6,860 bases of DNA from Acidobacteriota bacterium (lineage in GTDB: Bacteria > Acidobacteriota > Terriglobia > Terriglobales > Acidobacteriaceae), in contig JAKBAG010000164.1 of the NCBI GenBank assembly GCA_021809235.1, positions 1 to 6,860 of the forward strand, read 5' to 3'. The notes under the pieces were generated by a model that ran no database searches, was not told where the DNA came from, and saw only the letters and a list, made by a program, of their open reading frames with translations. Positions 1-6,012 of this stretch are shown one piece after another. How positions within the stretch are numbered: the stretch's first letter is position 1; the number at the start of each line of letters is the position of its first letter. The translations under genes and the position numbers were made by a program.

Positions 1-1
1 C

Positions 2-742
2 AACCATCAGGGCCAGTACCCGGCCGTCACCGAGACCTTCAACCTGGCCCCCAACGTCGCCCTCGGTCAGGCCGTCAGCGCCGTCCAGAAGGCCGAGCGG
101 GAACTCGGTATGCCGGCTGCCATTCGCGGCACTTTCCAGGGCACTGCGCAGGCCTTTCAGGACTCGCTCCGCACCGAACCCTGGCTCATCCTTGCCGCCA
201 TCGTCGCCGTCTACATCGTCCTGGGCATTCTCTATGAGAGCCTCATCCATCCGCTCACCATTCTCTCCACACTGCCCTCGGCCGGCGTCGGCGCCATCCT
301 TGCCCTGCTGCTCACACGCACCGATCTCAGCATCATCGCCCTCATCGGCATCCTGCTGCTCATCGGCATCGTGAAGAAAAACGCCATCATGATGATCGAC
401 TTTGCCCTGCAGGCTGAGCGCGAGCAGGGCCTGGCCCCGATCGATGCCATCTACCAGGCCTGTCTGCTGCGCTTCCGTCCCATCATGATGACCACCATGG
501 CCGCGCTCTTCGGTGGTCTGCCTCTGGTCATCGGCCTCGGCCAGGGCTCGGAGCTGCGCCGCCCACTCGGCATCACCATCGTCGGTGGACTCATCGTCTC
601 CCAGATGCTCACGCTCTTCACCACCCCGGTCGTCTATCTCTTCTTTGACCGCCTGCAGTGGCGCTTCATGAAGCTGCACCGCATCGGCTCCGAGTTAGGC
701 GAACTCGAGCACGAACACTCCCCGCAGCCTGTCGGCGACTAG
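2..742 (+). CDS. RND multidrug efflux permease, MdtB/MdtC-like, C-terminal part (5' end outside window)
   Basis: The frame is open from the first complete codon at 2 to a TAG at 740-742, giving 246 residues. It is the end of an inner-membrane proton-driven RND (HAE-1) permease, normally about 1,000-1,050 residues, which works with a periplasmic adaptor and an outer-membrane channel to export drugs or other amphiphiles. The visible part begins in the second periplasmic porter region (NHQGQYPAVTETFNLAP). It then shows five hydrophobic segments matching TM8-TM12: roughly residues 60-79, 87-105, 109-125, 159-180 and 190-212. Family hallmarks include LGILYESLIHPLTILSTLP, GIVKKNAIMMIDFA, ACLLRFRPIMMTT and ELRRPLGI. 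From memory, these resemble E. coli MdtB/MdtC more than AcrB. The tail after TM12 is short and hydrophilic. The proton-relay Asp pair of TM4 lies outside the window, so activity cannot be judged. Adaptor and partner genes are presumably upstream. No frameshift or internal stop is seen. Confidence 0.95.
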   Translation, partial: NHQGQYPAVTETFNLAPNVALGQAVSAVQKAERELGMPAAIRGTFQGTAQAFQDSLRTEPWLILAAIVAVYIVLGILYESLIHPLTILSTLPSAGVGAILALLLTRTDLSIIALIGILLLIGIVKKNAIMMIDFALQAEREQGLAPIDAIYQACLLRFRPIMMTTMAALFGGLPLVIGLGQGSELRRPLGITIVGGLIVSQMLTLFTTPVVYLFFDRLQWRFMKLHRIGSELGELEHEHSPQPVGD

Positions 743-844
743 AGCCTGCATGAATCCGGGAAATGCCTTCGCGGAAAGATTTTCCTCTGGCTATCCTTTC
801 GGATCCTCTCCCGACAACAGATCCCTGGCATCCGGCCCGGCGCA
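743..844. other. Convergent intergenic gap between the RND permease and dgt
   Basis: These 102 bases separate two genes whose 3' ends face each other, so transcripts from both sides should end here. The only symmetry I see is a short perfect inverted repeat at 773-785 (GGAAA, three-base loop, TTTCC). It is A/T-rich in the stem, is not followed by a clear U-run on either strand, and is too weak to call a terminator with confidence. No small ORF with a plausible ribosome binding site was seen. Confidence 0.5.
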
Positions 845-2017
845 TCATCGACCGGCCAGATGCCGCTGCCAGGCCTGCTCGATATAGCTGTCCGTCATCC
901 CGGCCAGGTAGTCTGTCACCGCCCGTGCCGCGCCTTCGCTCACAGCCCGCGCCGCATGGTCGGCCGGCATCCGTTCCGGATCGGCCACCCACTCAGCAAA
1001 CAGAGTGCCCACGATCTCGGCTGCCCGCCGGTGCTCCGCCTCCAGCTCGGCAGACTCGTACAGGTGCCGGTACAGGAACTGTCGCATCCGCTGCCGTTCG
1101 GCCTCCACCGCATCGCTGAATGTGGCCACCCGACTGCCGCACCGCCGCACCGTCGTCAGCGAATCCATCCCTGCCGTGCGCCGCTGCAACTCCTCCATCA
1201 GGTCCGTTACCAGCCGGTTCAGAATCGTCTTCAGCGCATCGTTGCGCAGCAGTCGCGGCGCTGCCGCCGGATGCTGCCGTTCGGCCTCCCGATAGGCTTC
1301 ATCCAACAGCGGCAACTCCGCTCGCACCTGCTCCAGATGCAGAATCTCCGCCTCCAGACCATCCTCCATATCCGCGGTCAGATACGCAATCTCATCCACC
1401 AGATCGATGATCTGCGCCTCCACCGGCGGCAGCTCGTCCAGAAAATACTCCGCAAGCTCCGGATGCTCCTCGGCGGCATACTCCCGCGAGTGCTTGATGA
1501 TCCCTTCGCGTACGCCCAGCGTCAGGTTCAGCCCCATATACCCGGCATGCCTCTGCTCAAAGCTGGTCACAATCCGCAGCGCATGCAGGTTATGGTCAAA
1601 GCGCATCCCATGCGGACGCAACGCCGCATCCAGTGCCCGTTCCCCGGCATGTCCAAAAGGTGGATGTCCAATGTCGTGAACCAGAGCCAGTGCCTCGGCC
1701 AGATGCGCATTCAAGCCCAGCGCCGTCGCCAGTGTCCGCGCTATCTGCGCCACCTCCAGCGTATGCGTCAGTCGGCTGCGCAGATGGTCGGTTTCCCGCT
1801 GTCCCCGGGCAAATACCTGCGTCTTGCCCGCCAGCCGCCGAAAGGCCCGCGCATGCAGAATTCGTCCGCAGTCCCGGACAAACGGCGTGCGATACGCGTG
1901 CGGCTGCTCCTGCTCCCGACGACGCGCCAGCATCTGCTGCTCGTCATCGCCTACAGCCAGCCGCTGCAGCGGCCATCGCTCCTTCACGCTCGGCTCCGGC
2001 TTTGCCGCATGGCTCAT
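845..2017 (-). CDS. dgt: dGTPase-like HD-domain deoxynucleoside triphosphate triphosphohydrolase
   Basis: The 390-residue product matches the compact bacterial dGTPase-like class (about 370-400 residues, against about 505 for E. coli Dgt). The family cleaves dNTPs to a deoxynucleoside plus tripolyphosphate in the cytoplasm, shaping dNTP pools. The N-terminal signature RTPFVRDCGRILHARAFRRL (43-62) is followed by the HD domain. Its expected metal ligands are present: H85 in SRLTHTLEVA, H114-D115 in LVHDIGHPPFGHAGE, and D208 in VDEIAYLTADMEDGL. The segment HNLHALRI (142-149) and the C-terminal DYLAGMTDSY (359-368) are also typical. All key residues look intact. The start is ATG at 2017 with AGGA (2025-2028) seven bases upstream; the stop is TGA at 845-847. 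It lies nine bases after the TPR gene on the same strand, so it is probably the last gene of that unit. Substrate preference (dGTP or several dNTPs) and any allosteric activation cannot be read from sequence. Confidence 0.95.
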   Translation of the reverse strand: MSHAAKPEPSVKERWPLQRLAVGDDEQQMLARRREQEQPHAYRTPFVRDCGRILHARAFRRLAGKTQVFARGQRETDHLRSRLTHTLEVAQIARTLATALGLNAHLAEALALVHDIGHPPFGHAGERALDAALRPHGMRFDHNLHALRIVTSFEQRHAGYMGLNLTLGVREGIIKHSREYAAEEHPELAEYFLDELPPVEAQIIDLVDEIAYLTADMEDGLEAEILHLEQVRAELPLLDEAYREAERQHPAAAPRLLRNDALKTILNRLVTDLMEELQRRTAGMDSLTTVRRCGSRVATFSDAVEAERQRMRQFLYRHLYESAELEAEHRRAAEIVGTLFAEWVADPERMPADHAARAVSEGAARAVTDYLAGMTDSYIEQAWQRHLAGR

Positions 2018-2024
2018 CGCCCCG

Positions 2025-2028
2025 TCCT
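2025..2028 (-). promoter_or_regulatory. Ribosome binding site of dgt, overlapping the TPR stop codon
   Basis: On the minus strand the sequence reads TAGGACGGGGCGATG. The AGGA core uses the last two bases of the upstream gene's TAG stop (2027-2029) and sits seven bases before the dgt ATG. The arrangement supports the chosen dgt start. It also suggests that ribosomes finishing the TPR gene could help initiation on dgt. Confidence 0.6.
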
Positions 2029-4204
2029 ACGGCTGTTTATCCGGATTCCCGATCAGGCTGTCCTGCCTGGCAAGCCGGGTCCGTGCGCTTTCCAGTTTCT
2101 TCTGCACCCGTGCCACCTCCGCCGGGTCCACGTCCGCCGCTGCTGCCTTCTGGAACTCAGCCAGGGAGATCTCCCACTGCGACGCAGCCAGACGGATCCG
2201 CCCGGTCTTCTCGTAGAGATCGCCCAGGTGGTCATGCACCGTCGGGTCCGTTGCCGTCCGTTCCACAGCCTTGCGCAGATATTCCTCGGCTGGCTCGTAA
2301 TCGCCCAGCTTGTAATACACCCAGCCCAGCGAATCCAGATACGCGCCGTTCATCGGCTCCAGGTCCACCGCTTTGCGAATATACTTCAGCGCATCCGTGT
2401 AGCGGGTCGTCTTGTCGGCCAGCATAAAGCCCAGATTATTCAGCGTGATCGCATTGTTCGGGTCCAGCTCCAGCACCGCATGGAAGTCCTGCTCGGCCTG
2501 CTCCAGATGCTTCTGCTCCTCGGCAATCGATCCCTTCTGGAACAGTACATTGGCCTTTTCCCCAGTCTTGGTCGCCAGTGGCTGCGCCTTTTCCAACGCC
2601 TCTTCGGCTTCCTTCCAGTGGTGCTGCCGCGCTTCAATCTGCGAGATCTGCAGATACACATCCAGATCGCTGTGGCTGCCGTTCAGCAGGCTCCGTGCAA
2701 TCGAAACCCCTTCGTCCAGCTTGCCTGTATCGCCCAGCTCCCAGGCCAGCAGCAGCTTCAAATCGCGATCGTTCGGATTCTCCGCCACCGCCTTGCGACA
2801 CACCGCCGTTGCCTGGTCAAACATCTTCGCGTCGCGATACGTCTCCACCTCGCCCTGATAGCCGCGCTTGGCATAATCGCCGCCCATGGCAATCAGCTTC
2901 TGGTAGGTTGCAATCGCCTCGTCCGTCTTGTTGTCCTCGTGATACACCGCAGCCAGCCGCTCCAGAAAAATGCTGCGGTTGGCCTTTTCCTCGTTCGTAT
3001 AGGCGCCATTGGCGTGGCTGGTCGCATCCAGCATCTGCTGGTAGACCGCAATGGACTCGTCATACCGGCCCAGCACATCCAGCAGCAGACCCTCGTTATA
3101 CCCGGCCTCCAGCGAATTCGGGTCCTTGGCCAGTGCCATCTTCGCCGTTGCCAATGCCGCCTCGTACCGGCCCATCCGCCGCTCGATCTCCGTCATCCGG
3201 TTCAGCGCATCCACATCCTGCGGATCAGCCTTATGCAACTTCTCGAAGGCATCCAGCGCCGGCTGCAGTTGGTTGTCCATCAGCAGTGCCCGCGCCAGGG
3301 CTCGCGTGATCGTAGCATCCTGCGGATCCATCTCCGAGGCGCTGCGATAGGCCGCAATCGCCCGCTTCCGATCCTTCATCTGCTCATAGGTGGCGCCCAG
3401 CGCAAACTCCATCCGCGGCGTTCGCTGGTCGGCAGGAACCGACGCCAGCAGTGCCGCCGACCGGTCCAGATTCCCATCCTGCGCATACAGCCGCGCCAGG
3501 CTCATCACCACGTCCTCCGACGAGGGCTCCAGCGTCTGTGCCGTGCGAAACTCCGCCTCCGCCTTCGCCGTGTCGTGCTTCACCGTATACAACTGCCCCA
3601 GCAGCAGGTGATTCTCCACATTGGCCGGCTCCAGCGACACAATCTTCTGGTACTCGGCAATCGCCAGGTCCACCATCTGTCCTGCCGGCCCCGCCTGAGC
3701 GGCCGCGTCCTGCTGCTGGCCCAGCGAACGAAGATAAATACTGCCCAGCACCTTGTGCGCATCCAGATTGTTCGGGTCCTTCTGCACAATCGCCTGGGCC
3801 GTCTTTACCGCTTCCCCAATCCGTCCCGTCCGGAAGTAGAGCTCTGCCAGCTGTGCCGCCAGCTCCGCCGAGCCGGGATCAGCCTGCAGCGCCTGCTTAT
3901 ACTCCTCCTCGGCGCGCGTGGCATAGTCCTGGCGGCCATAGTTGGTCGCCATCTCCTCGTAGGTGTGCCCCAGCGCCGCGTGATAGTAGGCCGCAGCGCG
4001 ATCCGGCAATCCGGTTGCAGGCTGTCCGGTTGCAGGCTTTGCCGCGTCCATGGTCTTGCCCGTAGTCGTCGTGCCCGTCCCGGCACCGGCCGCTCCCGTC
4101 GTCGTCGGAGGAGTCTGTGCCGTCACCATCGCACCGGCCAGCGTGCCCACCATCAGCACGCCCAGCCCGCGCCACGCATCCCTGTTTGCTCGATTCATCG
4201 GCAT
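2027..4204 (-). CDS. Exported multi-TPR protein, specific function unknown
   Basis: From ATG 4204 the product is 725 residues. The frame could extend to an ATG at 4246 (739 residues; numbering below uses the long form). I prefer 4204 because GGAG lies seven bases upstream and because it begins a normal signal peptide: an Arg-containing start (MPMNRANRDAW), a hydrophobic core (about 27-41) and a likely cleavage after VTA (43). No lipobox Cys is present, so a soluble periplasmic or secreted protein is likely. Residues 44-82 are a Thr/Gly/Ala/Pro linker containing KPATGQPATG. The rest is about 13-15 TPR units, ending for example in ALQADP, IVQKDP, IVSLEP, ALAKDP, VLELDP and AVDLEP. The best-preserved block is about 575-685, including NNLGFMLAD and DSLGWVYYKLGDY. 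The tail (about 705-739) is charged and probably helical. TPR arrays bind proteins, and similar repeats occur in outer-membrane or protease-adaptor proteins such as Pseudomonas LbcA, but orthology is not claimed. No enzymatic domain is visible. Confidence 0.9.
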   Translation of the reverse strand: MPMNRANRDAWRGLGVLMVGTLAGAMVTAQTPPTTTGAAGAGTGTTTTGKTMDAAKPATGQPATGLPDRAAAYYHAALGHTYEEMATNYGRQDYATRAEEEYKQALQADPGSAELAAQLAELYFRTGRIGEAVKTAQAIVQKDPNNLDAHKVLGSIYLRSLGQQQDAAAQAGPAGQMVDLAIAEYQKIVSLEPANVENHLLLGQLYTVKHDTAKAEAEFRTAQTLEPSSEDVVMSLARLYAQDGNLDRSAALLASVPADQRTPRMEFALGATYEQMKDRKRAIAAYRSASEMDPQDATITRALARALLMDNQLQPALDAFEKLHKADPQDVDALNRMTEIERRMGRYEAALATAKMALAKDPNSLEAGYNEGLLLDVLGRYDESIAVYQQMLDATSHANGAYTNEEKANRSIFLERLAAVYHEDNKTDEAIATYQKLIAMGGDYAKRGYQGEVETYRDAKMFDQATAVCRKAVAENPNDRDLKLLLAWELGDTGKLDEGVSIARSLLNGSHSDLDVYLQISQIEARQHHWKEAEEALEKAQPLATKTGEKANVLFQKGSIAEEQKHLEQAEQDFHAVLELDPNNAITLNNLGFMLADKTTRYTDALKYIRKAVDLEPMNGAYLDSLGWVYYKLGDYEPAEEYLRKAVERTATDPTVHDHLGDLYEKTGRIRLAASQWEISLAEFQKAAAADVDPAEVARVQKKLESARTRLARQDSLIGNPDKQP
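4010..4038 (-). repeat. Short tandem repeat encoding PATG units in the TPR protein linker
   Basis: A 14-base sequence, tccggttgcaggct on the plus strand, occurs at 4010-4023 and again at 4025-4038, a 15-base period. It keeps the reading frame and encodes the duplicated PATG in the linker after the signal peptide. It looks like a small in-frame duplication in a low-complexity spacer, where length changes should be tolerated. Confidence 0.75.
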
Positions 4205-4211
4205 CCTTGGG

Positions 4212-4215
4212 CTCC
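4212..4215 (-). promoter_or_regulatory. Ribosome binding site deciding the TPR protein start
   Basis: On the minus strand GGAG is followed by seven bases (CCCAAGG) and then the ATG at 4204. The farther ATG at 4246 has only an AGGA touching the start codon, which is too close to work well. This is the main sequence reason for choosing the shorter protein. Confidence 0.55.
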
Positions 4216-4262
4216 GGCGCGGCATCCTGTCGCTGCCCGGTGCCATTCCTGTTCTTTGGACG

Positions 4263-4268
4263 ATTGTA
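4263..4268 (-). promoter_or_regulatory. Possible -10 box of an internal promoter for the TPR-dgt pair
   Basis: The minus strand reads GATACAAT, giving a TACAAT hexamer close to the sigma-70 -10 consensus. A start site about seven bases downstream (near 4256) would leave about 50 leader bases before ATG 4204, but only about 10 before ATG 4246. No recognisable -35 box is found at 15-18 bases, so this is weak evidence. Confidence 0.25.
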
Positions 4269-4290
4269 TCCTCAACCGGTTGCCACCAGC

Positions 4291-4305
4291 GGCGCTCCCG
4301 GCGCC
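4291..4305 (-). terminator. Weak stem-loop just after the purH stop codon
   Basis: GGCGC, a five-base loop and GCGCC form a perfect five-base-pair GC stem four bases beyond the purH TGA (4310-4312). A U-G pair could extend it by one. No U-tract follows on the purH transcript, so it does not meet the usual intrinsic-terminator pattern. It could slow 3' decay or cause partial termination between purH and the TPR gene. Confidence 0.25.
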
Positions 4306-4309
4306 ATTT

Positions 4310-5893
4310 TCAGTGCCGGAAGTGACGCATTCCCGTGAACACCATCGCCACGCCCAGCCGATCCGCTGCGGCAATCACCTCCGCATCCCTCACCGACCCG
4401 CCCGGCTGTATCACCGCCGTCGCTCCGGCCTCCACCACCACTTCCAACCCATCCGGAAACGGGAAAAACGCATCCGAGGCCGCCACGCATCCGGTCAGCG
4501 GAAGCACCGCCTTCATCGCTCCAAAACGCGCCGCATCCACGCGGCTCATCTGCCCGGCTCCTATCCCGATCGTCTGACCATCCCGCGCATACACCACCGC
4601 ATTCGACTTCACATGCTTGCAGATCCGCCAGGCAAAGAGCAGGCTCGCAATCTCCGCCTCGCTCGGCGCTCGTTTGGTCACCACCTGCAGACCCTCCGCG
4701 CTCACCTGCCCCCGATCCGCGTCCTGCACCAGCGCCCCACCGGAAACCTGACGGATCATCCAGCCTGGCCGCGCTGATTTCACCTCGAGCAGTCGCAGAT
4801 TCTTCTTCGCCGCAAAGATTGCCAGCGCCTCCGCCGTGTAACCAGGGGCAGCAATTGCCTCCGTAAACAGCCGCGCAATCTCTGTCGCCGCCTCGGCATC
4901 CACCGTGCGATTGATCCCGATCACCCCGCCAAACGCACTCACCGGATCGGCTGCCAGCGCCTTCTCATACGCCTCCCGCACGCTGCCGCCGGTCGCCGCG
5001 CCACAGGGATTCGTATGCTTGATGATGGCTACCGCCGGTTCGCCAAACTCCTCCGCCAGACCCCAGCACGCATCCAGATCCACCAGATTGTTGAAGCTCA
5101 GCTCCTTGCCCTGCAACTGCCGCGCTCCAGCCACACCCGTTCCGCTTCCGTCCGTATACAGTGCTGCCCTCTGGTGCGGATTCTCCCCATACCGCAGCGT
5201 CCGCTCCAGCGGCAGATGCAGCCGCAGTGCTGCCGGAATCGCTGTCGGATCCGGCTCTGCCGCAGCCTCGGGATCGCCAGCCTCGGCCAGCGTCTCCAGC
5301 GTCGCCGCAATCGCGCTGTCATAAGCCGCCGTTGTCGCAAAGGCCTGCTGCGCCAGCCGCCAACGCGTCTTCAGGCTCAGGCAGCCATCGTTCTCGTGCA
5401 GCTCACCGGCCAGCGCTCCATACTCGCCCACCCGCGTCACAATCGCCACATCGCGAAAGTTCTTCGCCGCCGAGCGCACCATTGACGGGCCACCAATATC
5501 GATATTCTCAATCAGCTCGCCAAACCGGACGCCTGCCCGCGCTGCCGTCTTCTCAAACGCATAGAGGTTCACCACCACCATGTCGATCGGCTCAATCCCA
5601 TGCTCCCGCACCGCCGCCTCATGCTCGGCATTGCCTCGGATATACAGCAATCCTCCATGCACCCGCGGATGCAGCGTCTTCACCCGGCCATCCAGCATCT
5701 CCGGAAAACCCGTCAGCTCGCTGATCTCCTTCACCCTCAGCCCGGCCTCACGCAGCGCCCGCGCCGTGCCTCCGGTGCTGATCAGCTCCACGCCCAACCC
5801 TTCCAGCTCACGCGCAAACTCCACCAGCCCCGTCTTGTCCGTCACGCTCAGCAGCGCCCGCCGAATCTTCCTCGCATCCTGCTCCAAAACCAC
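4310..5893 (-). CDS. purH: Bifunctional AICAR formyltransferase / IMP cyclohydrolase
   Basis: This cytoplasmic enzyme performs the last two steps of de novo purine synthesis: formylation of AICAR with 10-formyl-tetrahydrofolate, then ring closure to IMP. The 527-residue product matches the usual bacterial length (E. coli PurH, 529). The IMP cyclohydrolase (MGS-like) domain is about 11-155, with LLSVTDKTGL, STGGTARALREAG, GFPEMLDGRVKTLHP and NIDIGGPSMVRSAAKN. The transformylase domain is about 200-527, with RYGENPHQRAALY, ELSFNNLVDLDA, the catalytic-type Lys292-His293 in IIKHTNPCGAATG, DPVSAFGG, SNAVVYARDGQTIGIGAGQMSR and the C-terminal SDAFFPFPDG. It ends in MRHFRH, as the family normally does. 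The start is non-ATG: GTG at 5893 has GGAGG only two bases away, whereas TTG at 5887, two codons later, has a better eight-base spacing. Both give essentially the same protein. The gene is first in the visible minus-strand run and diverges from the rhomboid gene. No purine riboswitch is seen upstream. Confidence 0.98.
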   Translation of the reverse strand: MVLEQDARKIRRALLSVTDKTGLVEFARELEGLGVELISTGGTARALREAGLRVKEISELTGFPEMLDGRVKTLHPRVHGGLLYIRGNAEHEAAVREHGIEPIDMVVVNLYAFEKTAARAGVRFGELIENIDIGGPSMVRSAAKNFRDVAIVTRVGEYGALAGELHENDGCLSLKTRWRLAQQAFATTAAYDSAIAATLETLAEAGDPEAAAEPDPTAIPAALRLHLPLERTLRYGENPHQRAALYTDGSGTGVAGARQLQGKELSFNNLVDLDACWGLAEEFGEPAVAIIKHTNPCGAATGGSVREAYEKALAADPVSAFGGVIGINRTVDAEAATEIARLFTEAIAAPGYTAEALAIFAAKKNLRLLEVKSARPGWMIRQVSGGALVQDADRGQVSAEGLQVVTKRAPSEAEIASLLFAWRICKHVKSNAVVYARDGQTIGIGAGQMSRVDAARFGAMKAVLPLTGCVAASDAFFPFPDGLEVVVEAGATAVIQPGGSVRDAEVIAAADRLGVAMVFTGMRHFRH

Positions 5894-6012
5894 ACCCTCC
5901 CCATCCAGACTCCAGGCTGCCCATCACTCCGGCAATCCCGCTTCGTTCAGGGTACATCCTTCTGCCGATACACCGCTTGGCCTTCAGCCCCCCATCCCAC
6001 TAGAGTGGAGAT
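5894..6012. promoter_or_regulatory. Divergent intergenic region between purH and the rhomboid gene
   Basis: These 119 bases must hold the promoters for purH (minus) and, unless it is transcribed otherwise, for the rhomboid gene (plus). I see no convincing -35/-10 pair on either strand and no operator-like palindrome. The only clear signals are purine-rich ribosome binding sites at each edge: GGGGAGGG reading into purH (5895-5902) and GGAG at 6007-6010 reading into the rhomboid gene. Confidence 0.5.

Noticed and set aside
773..785. GGAAA-gat-TTTCC inverted repeat as a bidirectional terminator between the RND gene and dgt
   Set aside because: The stem is five base pairs, mostly A-T, with a three-base loop and no proper U-run after it, so it falls short of an intrinsic terminator.
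1633..2427. A 264-codon plus-strand frame rich in Pro, Ser and Ala
   Set aside because: It overlaps dgt and the TPR gene in antisense and shows only compositional bias from GC-rich third positions.
4079..4204. Lipoprotein signal for the TPR protein
   Set aside because: No Cys occurs near the end of the hydrophobic segment. The only Cys noticed is far inside the repeat array (about residue 483), so signal peptidase I cleavage is more likely.
860..4777. A 1,305-codon open frame on the plus strand as a giant gene
   Set aside because: It is the exact codon-aligned antisense of dgt, the TPR gene and purH. Its translation is dominated by Arg, Leu, Gln, His and Pro with no recognisable domain, and the minus-strand genes have clear family motifs.
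5894..6012. Purine riboswitch or PurR-type operator upstream of purH
   Set aside because: The gap is only 119 bases and I could find neither a three-stem purine aptamer pattern nor a convincing operator palindrome.
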